Shown here: positions 11,029 to 21,300 of the stretch, one piece after another
Position numbering within the stretch: position 1 is the first letter of the stretch
How the letters are laid out: every line of letters begins with the position of its first letter
Source: Zoroaster sp. YZ-2022
Lineage: Eukaryota > Echinodermata > Asteroidea > Forcipulatida > Zoroasteridae
Assembly: GCA_029582265.1 (NCBI GenBank)
Contig: CM055822.1
Coordinates: forward strand, 8,631,700 to 8,695,699
Direction: 5' to 3'
Length of the DNA: 64,000 nucleotides
Translations under genes and position numbers: made by a program
Notes under the pieces: generated by a model
Told to the model about the DNA's origin: nothing
What the model saw: only the letters and a program-made list of their open reading frames with translations
The model's database searches: none

Positions 11029-12053
11029 TAAGCGAGGATGATGATAACGATGTGTGGGCCTAACAAGAAAACTAGGGACATTACTGGAAAATGTATAGTT
11101 TACTTAATTTCTTCTCAATGAGAATCAATTATATCCTGTATAGGTGATTGCCTTCTTGCTAATTTGCGCTCCACATTGACAGGTTGTATTTCAGTTTTGT
11201 ATAATTGACCTGAAATTCATTAACCAAAAAGCCATATTACTTGTAGATGACATTACCGGGTTTCAAATGCCTTACTGAATGACATGACATAATGGGTGTA
11301 TTGTTAACACGATAATTATAGTTGTATAGTACAGCGCCATTAGCACTATAGCTTTCAGAGAAAAGTGCAGAATGTTGGTAGCATTTACCACTATTTGCGG
11401 GAATGCATATTATAAGAACACAAACTTTGTTGTGACTTGTAACAGTCAAAATGGAGTAGGTTTGATTATTTCAGTTAGTACAACAATATTACAAGCACAA
11501 TGCAATAAAACGAATAACATGCATGAAAGGAATAAAAGGAACCTTGTCCCCAGGGCTTGTAGCAGCCTCGTACCCACTGGCCCTGGAACATGGACGATTT
11601 CAATATCCAAAAAAATTGGATATGGAAATTAGCTGATCATCTGTTAACATTACTAAGCATAGAGGTAGCTGCAGTGGGGAGGCTGGGACTAGGCCATCGA
11701 ATTTATTTTATCATAATTTCGATAAAATCACTCTTTCTACCTGTTTTTTCCAAATCAGCCATAACCTACAGGGCCTACAGCTCATTTCCATCTCGAGACA
11801 AGCCATTCTGTGTGAATTTGGTCGACCTACATGACAGACTAGAGCTGTCTAAGCGAGGATGCTGTTTTAAATATGTGGGCCTAACAAGAAACTAAACTAA
11901 ATAAATAATTCCTTCTTGATGAGAATCAATTATATGTTTAAGGTGTTTTCTGTCTTACTAACTTCTGCTCTACACTGACAGGTTGTATTACAGTTTTGTA
12001 TATTGACCTAAAACTCATTAACCAAAAAGCCATATTACTTGCAGATGACATTA

Positions 12054-12376
12054 GTGGGGTGCCATGGTCGAGCGGTTTAGTGCATCGGATTTGTGTTCTG
12101 ATGGCTGAGTCGTCAGAGTGTGTGGGTTCGAAGCCTTGCCGCGACCATGGTGCTTGTGTCCTTGAGCAAGACACTTTACCATAATTGCTGCGAGGGCCGA
12201 ATTGAACCCAGCCACTGGGGATGTACAAGCCAGTGCATGCTTAGTGCCGGTCCCAAGCCCGGATAAATGGGAAGGTTGCGTCAGGAAGGGCATCCGGCGT
12301 AAAACCTATGCCAAATCAAATATGCGGATCATGATCCGCTGTGGCGACCCCTAACGGGAGCAGCCGAAAGAGGACA
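12054..12376 (+). mobile_element. Chimeric SINE: tRNA-like head with an RTE-type LINE tail
   Basis: Flanked by a 17-bp direct repeat ACTTGCAGATGACATTA (12037-12053 and 12377-12393), typical of target-primed reverse transcription. The head TGGTCGAGCGG...GGTTCGAAGCC matches the SINE at 43841. The 3-prime part (GCATCCGGCGTAAAACC, then GATCCGCTGTGGCGACCCC and GGGAGCAGCCGAAAG) matches the 3-prime end of the LINE fragment at 60938-61338 (GGCTGTGGCGACCCCTAAC...GGGAGCAGCCGATAG). SINEs commonly borrow a partner LINE tail, so that LINE probably mobilised it. Confidence 0.88.
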
Positions 12377-12779
12377 ACTTGCAGATGACATTACTGAGTT
12401 TCAAATGCCTTATTAAATGAGATGACATATGGGTGTATTGTTAATACGATAATGATGGCTTTACTGCGCCATAATGACATCAATTATCAGGAAAAAAATG
12501 CGGATTGATGATAGAATTATAATATCCCCGTGCATATATTGTTGGCGCAGTATCAGGTGGTTTTAATGTTTGCAAAAACGTGACTAAAAAGGTATCATAC
12601 TCCCAAAATTGGAAATTAAAAAGGTAGAAAAGTGATGCCAATAATTATGGAAACTGTTGTTCGTATTGTTTTCAAGTTCAAGTAATGCCTGTTTCATCGG
12701 CCCTTTAACGTACATTAGCATTAGGGGTCGTTGCACTTGTTTTGTTCAAACTTGCCGTAGGAATCTCGGACCCCCCTCC

Positions 12780-13584
12780 CCAAAAAGTCACGGAATTTTG
12801 GGCATAGCGCAGAAAAGCCTACTTTTTACGTAATTACAAACTTCAAAGGAGCGTTCGAGAAAATAGGAAAATGCATTCAGATATTTGGAATTATTCTGAT
12901 GCATAATTAAACTAAACTGGAAATTGTTAACAATAATTAGATTTTTTTTTAAATCTGTGGTAAAATTTGATTTAATTAATTTTATAATTAATTCCTAATC
13001 TTTTAACAAAACCTGCCCATTCGCTGAATGAGTTGAGTGATGGGAGAGGTTCCGTTATGGCATACAGTGTAGTATAAATCGTGCAGTGTAGGTAATACAC
13101 TTTTGGTATAGTACGTATTTGTACACACCACATCTGAAAACGTTGTTATTGTTGCATGGTTATTTCTCAAATAATGGGGGTTGGGACACGCCCACACCCC
13201 CATTGATGCATTTCTCAAAGTCTGGGTGTAGTCATCGATACTAGTCTTGTCTCCCTCTTCTTCTGAGTAGAATGTTAATGAAAAGTCGTTCTAATGACCT
13301 TAACAAAATCAGGAAATTTCACGGTCTTGCCGAACTTGGTTGGCCTAGGTATGATATTTTGTGTATTAAGTTTTTATAGTGTCTGTTATATTTCAGTGTT
13401 CTGTAAATTATGTTTGCCTATTATTATTATGAAGAAAAATATGATCGCACTGAACTACTTTTCTATTGTTATGATGTATTGTTGAATTAATTCTGTTGAA
13501 TTAGTGATTACGTTACAAATAGCGAGCTTCCGGTGGAAGGGCTTCATCCCGCTGATTCCACAGGGACTTCGCTCTTATGAAACC
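12780..13584. repeat. Diverged copy of a repeat unit from the large inverted arms
   Basis: Colinear with about 22020-22975: shared blocks include TTACAAACTTCAAAGGAGCG, GTAATACACTTYTGGTATAG, GGGACACGCCCACA, TCATCGATACTRGTCT and GTCTTGCCGAAsTTGGTTGG. It leads straight into the duplicated GPCR upstream region. No gene is seen; short open frames lack motifs. Confidence 0.75.
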
Positions 13585-14279
13585 CACGTGCTCCACTGTC
13601 ATTGGCTAGGCTACCAACATCCTCAAACCATGGAGGAAGGAAAGAACATCACCAATGTTGATTACATGCCATTACAAATAAATTCCCGCCTCTGTTTCCC
13701 ATCGGCCAGCACGTGATTGAACGGTGCAAGAACATTATTATTCAATCAAACGACAGACTGACTACCAAATCCACGACGCTCAAAAACACCCATGCGCACG
13801 CCTACTTTGTACCATTTTGTCAAGCACCATAACGGATCAGCAAATGAAAAAAAAATCTATAACGAGAACCCAATATAACCAGATTGTTTTATCAATTTTC
13901 TGTCCAATCTTGAATGGCATCCCTCGCGTGACATACAGAAATGACCGGCATCAATAAATACGGACATACACAAACTAGTCCTTTAACAACGGAACAGTTG
14001 AACAGACTGCAAAGATAACAGTCAGGTATCGGAGCTGTGAGTTTGGAGTTATTTTGGGACATGATTTAACGATTCATCTTTGAACATCACAGGAAGAAAC
14101 CGGAGAGCAGAGACTGCACGTCCCTTCACTTCATACATAATTGTAGACGATAATAGGTCTATACATGGTTGTGACTGTATAGAAGCAGAACTTCAGTTAG
14201 TTATTGTACGGGAGCTCCTCAGATCACACCATAAAGGCATAGGTCTATATTTTGCTTGATACATTTCAGTATAATCACC

Positions 14280-14349
14280 ATGGTTTCATATGATGACATT
14301 GAAACGTCGATGGATAACACGTCCGCGTTTGACGATGTATACAACACAA
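14280..14349 (+). pseudogene. Duplicated 5-prime fragment of the GPCR gene
   Basis: Begins ATGGTTTCATATGATGAC and encodes about 20 residues closely matching the start of the intact receptor (DDIETS-DN-S-FD), then stops matching where copy 2 of the tandem duplication begins. It is a truncated leftover and makes no receptor. Its upstream TATA-like site reads TATAGAAG instead of TATATAAG. Confidence 0.8.
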
Positions 14350-14906
14350 TCACCACGTGCTCCACTGTTATTGTCTAGGCTACCAACATCCTCAAACCAT
14401 GGAGGAAGGAAAATGCTCAAACAACATCACCAATGTTGAGTATACATGCCATTACGAATAAGTTCCCGCCTCTGTTTCCCATCGGCCAGCACGTGATTGA
14501 ACTGTGCAAGAACATTATTATCCAATCAAACGACAGACTGACTACCAAATCCACGACGCTCAGCAACACCCATCCGCACGCATATGACGTCATTTATATG
14601 TAAAGCTTGACGTTTTATATCATTTTGTCAAGCACCATAACGGATCAGCAAATGAAAAAAATCTATAACGAGAACCCAATATAAGCCTAACCAGATTGTT
14701 TTATCAATTTGTTGTCCAATCTTGAACAGTATCAAGAGACTGCCAAGGTAACAGTAACGTATCGGAGCTGTATGTTTGGAGTTATTTAGGGATATGATTT
14801 AACGGTTCATCTTTGAACATCACGGGAAGAAACCGGAGAGCAAACACTACACGTTTCTTCACTTCATACATTGCAGACGGATATTAGGCCTACGTGGTTG
14901 TGACGG

Positions 14907-14914
14907 TATATAAG
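14907..14914 (+). promoter_or_regulatory. Candidate TATA box of the GPCR gene
   Basis: TATATAAG lies about 95 bp upstream of the chosen ATG, with pyrimidine/CA initiator-like sequence 15-30 bp downstream (TTCAGTTAG, TTGCAC). The duplicated copy has TATAGAAG at the same place. This is an inference from sequence only. Confidence 0.4.
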
Positions 14915-15008
14915 CAGAACTTCAGTTAGTTATTGCACGGGAGCTCCTCTGATTACACCATAAAGGCATAGGTCTATATTTTGCTTGAGACATTTCAGTA
15001 TAATCATT

Positions 15009-16013
15009 ATGGCTTCAAATGATGACATTGAAACGTCGATAGATAACCCGTCCATTTTTGACTATGCATACTACTGGTATACTACGGAACCCAAATTCAC
15101 CATACCTTTCTCAATCGAACTACAGTTAATGTCCATTTATCTCGTATTGACGACTGTTCTGATTTTGACTCTAAACCCATTGTTTCTAGTTGTTATTCGT
15201 CGAGTGGAAAATATACCGACATCTACAAAGATATTCTTGGCATCGCTCTCCGTGTCAGACTTAGGTGCGGGTTTATTTGTAGTTCTTCCATTCACCGTGA
15301 TCTTGAGTTCATTGAGTGAAACACTCGTCCCCTTTTCCCAGTTGGTGATTTATATAGCAATATTTTTCCTTATACAGTGCTTTATTTCACTGTTGCTAAT
15401 GACTATTGACCGGTACCTTGCTATTACCCGGTGTCTACACTATCCACAATTGATGACAACCAGCAGGTCACGGATTATTGTTGCTTGTAGCTGGGTTTCA
15501 GTCATAATCATAACGGCCATAGTCGGATTAGATTTAAGTCTTGGCATTTTTTATCGTACACTCCATACCATCTATGTATACACTTTAATTGGCTTCTTTC
15601 TTCTAGGACTGGTCATTATCGTGGTTTTATACGTGCACATTTTGATAATCGCCAGACGTCACCAGGCACAGCGTAATGCCCGGGAAACCCAATTTGCAGC
15701 TGAAAATAACACCCCAAGACGAATCCAGACTAAGTCTTTCACCACTGTTATCCTCATAGTGGCTTTTGTTTTGGTGTGTTGGGCTCCCTTTGCCATATGG
15801 TTGATATTGTCCTTGAACGGATCAGATGTTCGTTCATTCCTAGTCACGTACAGCATAACCTTTATCACCAACTGGGCAGACGGAATCATTTTGTACATGA
15901 GAAACAGAAGTTTCCGTAAGGTTCTACACAAAATGGTATCTACTAGTCTTGGTGCACTGAGACAGAAATGCAACTGCAGGCAGACTTCAAACTCTGCGAT
16001 GCAGCAGCCTTAG
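15009..16013 (+). CDS. Rhodopsin-class G-protein-coupled receptor, intronless, orphan
   Basis: A single exon encodes 334 aa. I chose the ATG at 15009, which has A at -3 and G at +4; the open frame extends upstream only through non-ATG codons. Seven hydrophobic segments lie at about 41-63, 75-99, 112-133, 156-174, 188-214, 244-269 and 277-299. Class A hallmarks are N56 in TM1, LSVSD with D84 in TM2, DRY at 134-136, and CWAP at 257-260 in TM6. TM7 is odd: the NPxxY site reads DGIIL, so both the proline and the tyrosine are absent. I see no Cys at the top of TM3, so the usual TM3-ECL2 disulfide is missing. A CNC near residue 322 could be palmitoylated. The N-terminus is short, acidic and has no clear signal peptide or N-glycosylation site. 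The ligand is unknown. The gene was tandemly duplicated at its 5-prime end. Confidence 0.9.
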   Translation: MASNDDIETSIDNPSIFDYAYYWYTTEPKFTIPFSIELQLMSIYLVLTTVLILTLNPLFLVVIRRVENIPTSTKIFLASLSVSDLGAGLFVVLPFTVILSSLSETLVPFSQLVIYIAIFFLIQCFISLLLMTIDRYLAITRCLHYPQLMTTSRSRIIVACSWVSVIIITAIVGLDLSLGIFYRTLHTIYVYTLIGFFLLGLVIIVVLYVHILIIARRHQAQRNARETQFAAENNTPRRIQTKSFTTVILIVAFVLVCWAPFAIWLILSLNGSDVRSFLVTYSITFITNWADGIILYMRNRSFRKVLHKMVSTSLGALRQKCNCRQTSNSAMQQP

Positions 16014-16690
16014 TTTGAGCATAGAGCAAGGACATATATCTCTACATACTGCATCTATATGCATATTGGATATGGCAAGGTACAAACAACAAAACATAAA
16101 ATGACTTCATTTCAAATTATTGATGAAACACGAAGCTGTCAACTCGAAGCTGTCAAATGAAGGTGCGGACAGCAACCTTACAGACTTTCAAACAGAAATT
16201 TACCAGAGCATGGATAGTATTTTCCTTCCACTTTTGACAAACTTTTTAGATGTTAGCCACGTGGTAAATATGCCGAGAGCTGTGTAAAATGGACTGATAT
16301 GTGCTCTAGTCCAGTGAGCAGCAAAACGCGTATAAATAGGGAGTGTTTTATGCCCAACGAGCCAAGAAACCGTGATCATTGGTCAGTCAGGCAAGACGGT
16401 CAGTCAAGGCAAGATGTAGGCCTGCAGTTCCTGACAGCGGATTGCTTCATTGCTCGTGGATTGAACGCTGTCAATTGATCACCTCGGCTAGGTAAATATA
16501 GCCAAGAATACTACATTAACGACGAGGATAACAATTGCGTGAACATAAGTAAATTCATTATTGGAAAGAACTAACTGGAAAAACACTAATATTAGGCCTA
16601 TGGGTCTGAATTTTTCGTTTTGACATTGTTCTGTTCTTCAATTTTGACGATATTATACTCTAGACTAACCCATAAACATTTGTTGCAAAA
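16014..16690. other. Sequence 3-prime of the GPCR gene
   Basis: No further coding region. A canonical AATAAA close to the stop was not found. A TATAAATAGGG word (about 16331) with ATATGTGCTCTAGTCCAGTG upstream recurs in diverged form near 29320 in the left arm, so at least part of this stretch is dispersed repeat. Confidence 0.5.
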
Positions 16691-17270
16691 CTTTGTCGTA
16701 TATATGTCAACATTATTCAGGATATCATTGTACCATATATACCGTACGAGCTAATCAGGGCAAAATGTTGTGTATCACTCCCAACAGAAGGTGTTAGCAG
16801 CATGATAGCGAGTGATAGATTGATCATGGAGGAAGGAATTCCTTCATCCATGGGTTTATTAATTAACCATATAATATAACAGCTTTCCCGTTTTCTTGTA
16901 TATTGATCATTTGGCACATATAAGACTTGCACTGTATTTTCAATATGATTGTAAATATAGAGTTATCCGGCCAATTGAAAATCCCATCGTTTTAACGAGC
17001 GCATACGCATTGAACTGTGTTGAATGAGTACTACGTGCGTACTTAATACGAGGTTGTGTACAAAGTCAATGGGGAGGGGCCGAGTTTTTGTGATCAATTG
17101 TATTTTTTAATTATGACAAGATTATGGGAATTTCTCTTTTGGAAATTGATTAGATTATAAACAGAATGCTTGAATTATTATATATATCCATAATGTTGTC
17201 ATAAAATTTATCACCAAAACACTGGCCCCAATGAGTTTCTGCACAACCTCGTATGAGGTAGTCACACAAG
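16690..17270. repeat. Copy of the arm repeat with palindromic GGAATTCC core plus MITE-like inverted repeat
   Basis: 16750-16975 matches 29960-30170 and 57430-57630 (TGTATCACTCCCAACAG, GATAGCGAGTGATAGATTGA, AAGGAATTCCTTCA). 17030-17265 carries ACTTAATACGAGGTTGTG and, inverted, CACAACCTCGTATGAGGTAG, the same MITE as 30181-30391 but more diverged. No gene. Confidence 0.75.
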
Positions 17271-18289
17271 TCAGTGCGCATGCGTGCTGCAATTCCGATT
17301 AAGCTTAAATCACATTCCATTTAATGTACCAGTCATGCGTATGTAATAACACACATAATTTACCGTAATTTTTGCATTTTTCGTATATAGAATCTGCTTG
17401 TAGCCTGGACTAAACTTACCAGATGCGCAGCTAGAACAGCTTTCAGGACTATACACAATAATTACGTATCTTAGTATAATAGTAGCAGATGCGCACTAAA
17501 ACAAATGCGGATAGGTCATTATTTTGGCATTCATCCTGTAGCTTACTTGCTTAAACGAGTTAAATTAACAATTAACCACCATTTCTGCATTTTCAATCTG
17601 CGTGTATAGACCTGTTTTGAGAAAGGTCTATGCGCTAAAACAACTTAAGGCGTACAATTAAAAGTAGGTCTAAATTGCAGAACGGTAATTTAGGGCATAT
17701 AGGCTAATTTTGGCATTTTCTGTTATAAACTGCTTGAAAAAATATTATACGTTAATTGAAACAATTTAATTTGCAATCCTTTTTGCAGTTTATTTGTGTA
17801 CAAACTTCGTGTAAAAGCACATTCATGTTCAATTCACTGATTAGATGCGGACTAAAACAAGGTCTCGGCCTAGATATATATGATTTACCATATATTTCAT
17901 TTTCTGTTTGTATATAAACTCAGTCCCGTAGGATGATGGGGGATGGGGACTGGGGAGGGGTTGTAATCCCCTCCAGCTTGCCATGCATTCAATATGAAAT
18001 AAGAAACATATAAACATTTCTCTCAGCCGTATAAGATCCACTTGCTCAAACAATACAAACACCCAGCCCCCGTTTTCAAACCCTGAAACCTACGGGCCTG
18101 AAACTGTGTGTAATTCCAGATGTACGATAAACAACTTATCAATTTAATTTTGTGCATTTTTCTATACGCCTATGTGGATTTTTCTGTTTCTTAGTGAGTT
18201 GAGTTTAATTGATTGTTGTCTGGGGGAGGGGGGGGGGAGGGATAAAAGTACTATCTCCATGTACTAGCATGATGAACATTTAGATTTTT
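17271..18289. other. Non-genic AT-rich stretch
   Basis: No recognisable gene, SINE or MITE. It contains only a short poly-G run near 18222 and low-complexity AT sequence. Confidence 0.5.
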
Positions 18290-18930
18290 TGGGCGACCCC
18301 TAAGTTTCATGGAGTCTATGGACCAATCGCATTAAGATCATGTGAACAAAAATATTTAAAAAATCGTCTTTTCAATAACAAACATAAATTATTTTCAATG
18401 TTATTTCCATTCAACAACAATACTGCTCTCAGTGCATTGTCAGCTAGATGTCAAATTGCTGGCTGACCCAGTTTAGAGATAATTCCTTTTCTATCCAGGG
18501 TAAATATGGTTGGGATACGCCATAGGAATTGTGCAGTAAATTTGTTTTTGTTTTATTGGATACATGTTTAGTCAATTAAGTGGAAGACGATCACCAAATA
18601 TTTTTTATTCACATGGCCTTAGAGAAGTTGACATACTCTGCTGATGGGTTGAACATAACATTATTTTACTGTCAATTCTGTATAAAACGTCATCTTATTA
18701 ATTTCTGATTTTGTCTGTAATGGATTAATAAATGGCTACTAAATATATATCCCTTATGATATTTTTTTATCTAGGAGAAAACAAAGGATGTAGGCCTATT
18801 TTGCATTTCAACACGTTGCAAAGTAATAAAAAGAAAAGAAAAATAATCATAAAAAGACATAAAATGCGACAGTTTTTGTCGTTTTCTAAAAAACGGATGT
18901 TCTTTTTGGGATGAAACTTTCACAGGTTTA
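18290..18930. repeat. Diverged third copy of an arm segment
   Basis: AAGTTTCATGGAGTCTATG, AACGTCATCTTATTAATTTC and TTTTGTCTGTAATGGATTAA match 34955-35070 of the left arm, and GAAACTTTCACAGG matches 35886. It shows that arm sequences are dispersed in the genome and do not occur only in the inverted pair. Confidence 0.65.
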
Positions 18931-20164
18931 ATGTATAGTTCTTGTAAACTGGAGGGTTTAATTGAAAGTAATCAATACTTTCCAGTATCGTACCCTCCAT
19001 TGATTGTTCCAAACATCCCCATACATAGATTCAGTGGGCGTTAAGTTCATTTTCAATCCTTACAATCTTCATCATTATTCACAAAAACAACATTCCATGC
19101 ATTTTTGTTATGAATGGTATCAATTATTATTTTATGGAATCCTTGAAATAAAAATATATATTTGAACACATAAAATAATGTGGAAGAATAATTTGAAAAA
19201 CTACAAATTCTTTCGAAATGTGTGAAAGCACATAGATTACAGTGGGAGATTGACGTCAGTTACATGGGGCGGATTCAGGAATCCAATTAGCCTTGGTCAA
19301 GGCACGTCTGAACGGTTTGGTCGCATAATGGTGTGTGTTATTTTAACAGCTAAAATGTACGAGTCAAACTTACTCTTTTAAGTAAGAATAAGAAAGATCA
19401 TTTAACAAAAACAAAGGTTGTGTGAAGCATATAAAACATTAAAGGGAATGTACAACATTGGTTTATATTATAAAACAAACCTGTAAAAGTTCCATCACAA
19501 TAGGTGGTCACGTTTTTGAGAAAAACCTGTTATCTCAATCATGTTCGTTCGTTTGTTCGTAAGTCGGGACGTAACACGCGTGCGCATTGGTAATTTAGCC
19601 AAAATTCATCGATTTTAACATTAAAAACGTTCAGAAATTGACTTTTTAAAATAAGATTTTGAGTCTTTAAAACACAGTCCCGAGCTTTCTTATTATTTGA
19701 AGCCAGCACGTGCGAAATGGGCGTGGTTGGAATTACGTCACGCTTACGAACAGGATAGAGACGAAATATTACACGTTAGAAAGAATATGGAAATATTAAT
19801 GCATTTTCACTTGTATCTTGTTAACGACACAATGACAGGTTGTATTCCAGTTTTGTATATTGATCTGAAAAAGACATATTACTTACAGATTACAGTGTAC
19901 TTTTGACATAATTACAAACTTCAAAGGAGCGTTCGATTTAATAGGAAAATGCATTCAGATATTTGTACTTATTCCAATGCGGAATTAAGGAAAGAATGCT
20001 CTTTCCTAAATTCAAACTGGAAATTATTAGAAATAATTTAATTTTCTTTTTTTTAAACCTCAGACGAAATAATTTCTAGTGGAGATTGATACCATAATCA
20101 GCTTTACACAAAGTAAGTTCTGGGTGAAAATTTGAGGAATTTATGAACAAATTAACCTGTCCAT
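18931..20164. other. Repeat fragments without genes
   Basis: 19840-19890 is a fragment of the 9.3-12.5 kb repeat (GGTTGTATTCCAGTTTTGTA). 19895-20110 matches 12800-12960, 22060-22290 and 25365-25560 (TTACAAACTTCAAAGGAGCG, GAATGCTCTTTCC). Elsewhere I see nothing. Confidence 0.6.
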
Positions 20165-20422
20165 CAACGGGATTAATATTGTATTAATTATAGTTTTTGT
20201 CAAACGCCAATATATTGTTGTAAAAAAATAATAATTAAATATCAGGAACATATAAAAAAGGCAAGTGGCACAAGGCACTGTTTTCTCCTTTTTACCATCC
20301 TTTAGTTTATATGCGATTTTTTATTTTGTACAAGGGGAGAATATTTCTAAAAGAAATTATGTTCCGGAAACCGAACTGAAGAGCTTCTCGGCCGTTAATA
20401 TTGATCGAGTTTGCCTAAAAAG

Positions 20423-21256
20423 CAGGGACGTGCACAGGGTTGTAGAGGGGCAGGGGCTCAGAGTCTGAAAAGGGCAGTGTAATTCCATGCGAGCGCGCGT
20501 AGCGCGCGAGCTAAAAAATTTTTGGGCGTTTATTTATTAATAAAAACGCATAATATGGTTTTTAACATTACAATCAGATCAGATTATGTTGATGACTGGT
20601 TTTCATTTACAATCTGATCTGGTGGTGAGTGAGCCTATAGTCAAGGACCAAGTCCACCAAGTCTAATTATCTCCTTAAGTCTCAAATTTATAATAAGCGT
20701 ATCATATCACCTGATATGAGATTATTCACATTTAATACTGAGGTTTGCAACTTGCACAAGAAAACGGAGCTCCGCCTAGTCAAACAATCATAAAGTGCAC
20801 CAATAACACAAAACCGAAAATGAACATGTATTGGGGCAAATAGCTTACCTACCTAATGAAGTAAGTGTAGTAGTTGCTTTGAAGTAGGCTAACTGTAAGA
20901 CATAGGTCTCGAGTGGGAGCGGGATGTCAATTTCGTGTTTCAGTGACAGCGTGTGCCTGCCTATCAAAGACGTATAGGCGCGCGCGGCTATGCGTGAAAT
21001 CTAGTTTCGCGGAGGGGCACATGCAGGCCCGTGCACAGGAATAGTAAGGGGCATCTCTGCTGACCTAATATTTATTCTAATTTTATTCTATCCTGACATC
21101 TTTCAACTAGGCAGGGCAGTCTATGCGCAACAGGAACTTAATAATTCATTCAAAAAAAACCAAACAACAACCTTGGGCTAAAAAGGGCACTTTTTATACT
21201 AGGCAAAAAGGGCAGGGGCTCAAGCACCCTTTGGGACCTATGTATGCACGTGCCTG
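20423..21256. mobile_element. 834-bp non-autonomous hAT-like element
   Basis: TIRs CAGGGACGTGCACAGG and CAGGCACGTGCATACA, flanked by an exact 8-bp duplication CTAAAAAG (20415-20422 and 21257-21264). Empty sites with one CTAAAAAG are present at 24541, 27028 and, inverted, near 60340 and 63038. An 8-bp duplication with CAG...CTG termini is the hAT signature. The interior carries a GAGCGCGCGTAGCGCGCGAG palindrome near 20490 and no transposase frame. The right arm lacks it. Confidence 0.9.
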
Positions 21257-21300
21257 CTAAAAAGTACAGTGCGACAAGCAAATTAGAACACTGTCAATCC

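Larger units (their letters stand above)
9279..12470. repeat. Three head-to-tail copies of a repeat of about 0.8 kb
   Basis: Copy A starts near 9279, copy B near 11029 and copy C near 11850; C is truncated after about 12470. Shared blocks in order are GAGGATGCTGTTTTAAA, TTAATTTCTTCTCAATGAG, CTTGCTAATTTGCGCTCCA, TAACCAAAAAGCCATATTAC, CATGACATAATGGGTGTATT and TCACTCTTTCTACCTG. Copy A is split by the element at 10066-11028 and copy C by the SINE at 12054-12376, so the other copies serve as empty-site controls. A piece of the unit also lies at 19840-19890. Confidence 0.85.
13585..15060 (+). repeat. Tandem duplication covering the GPCR upstream region and gene start
   Basis: Copy 1 (13585-14349) and copy 2 (14354-about 15060) share, in order, CACGTGCTCCACTGT, CATCCTCAAACCATGGAGG, TCAAACGACAGACTGACTACC, GAAACCGGAGAGCA, CAGAACTTCAGTTAGTTATTG, GGGAGCTCCTC and the first codons of the receptor (GATGACATTGAAACGTCGAT). 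The start codons are 729 bp apart. The first part of each copy is also homologous to 22974-23110 in the inverted arm. Confidence 0.88.
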
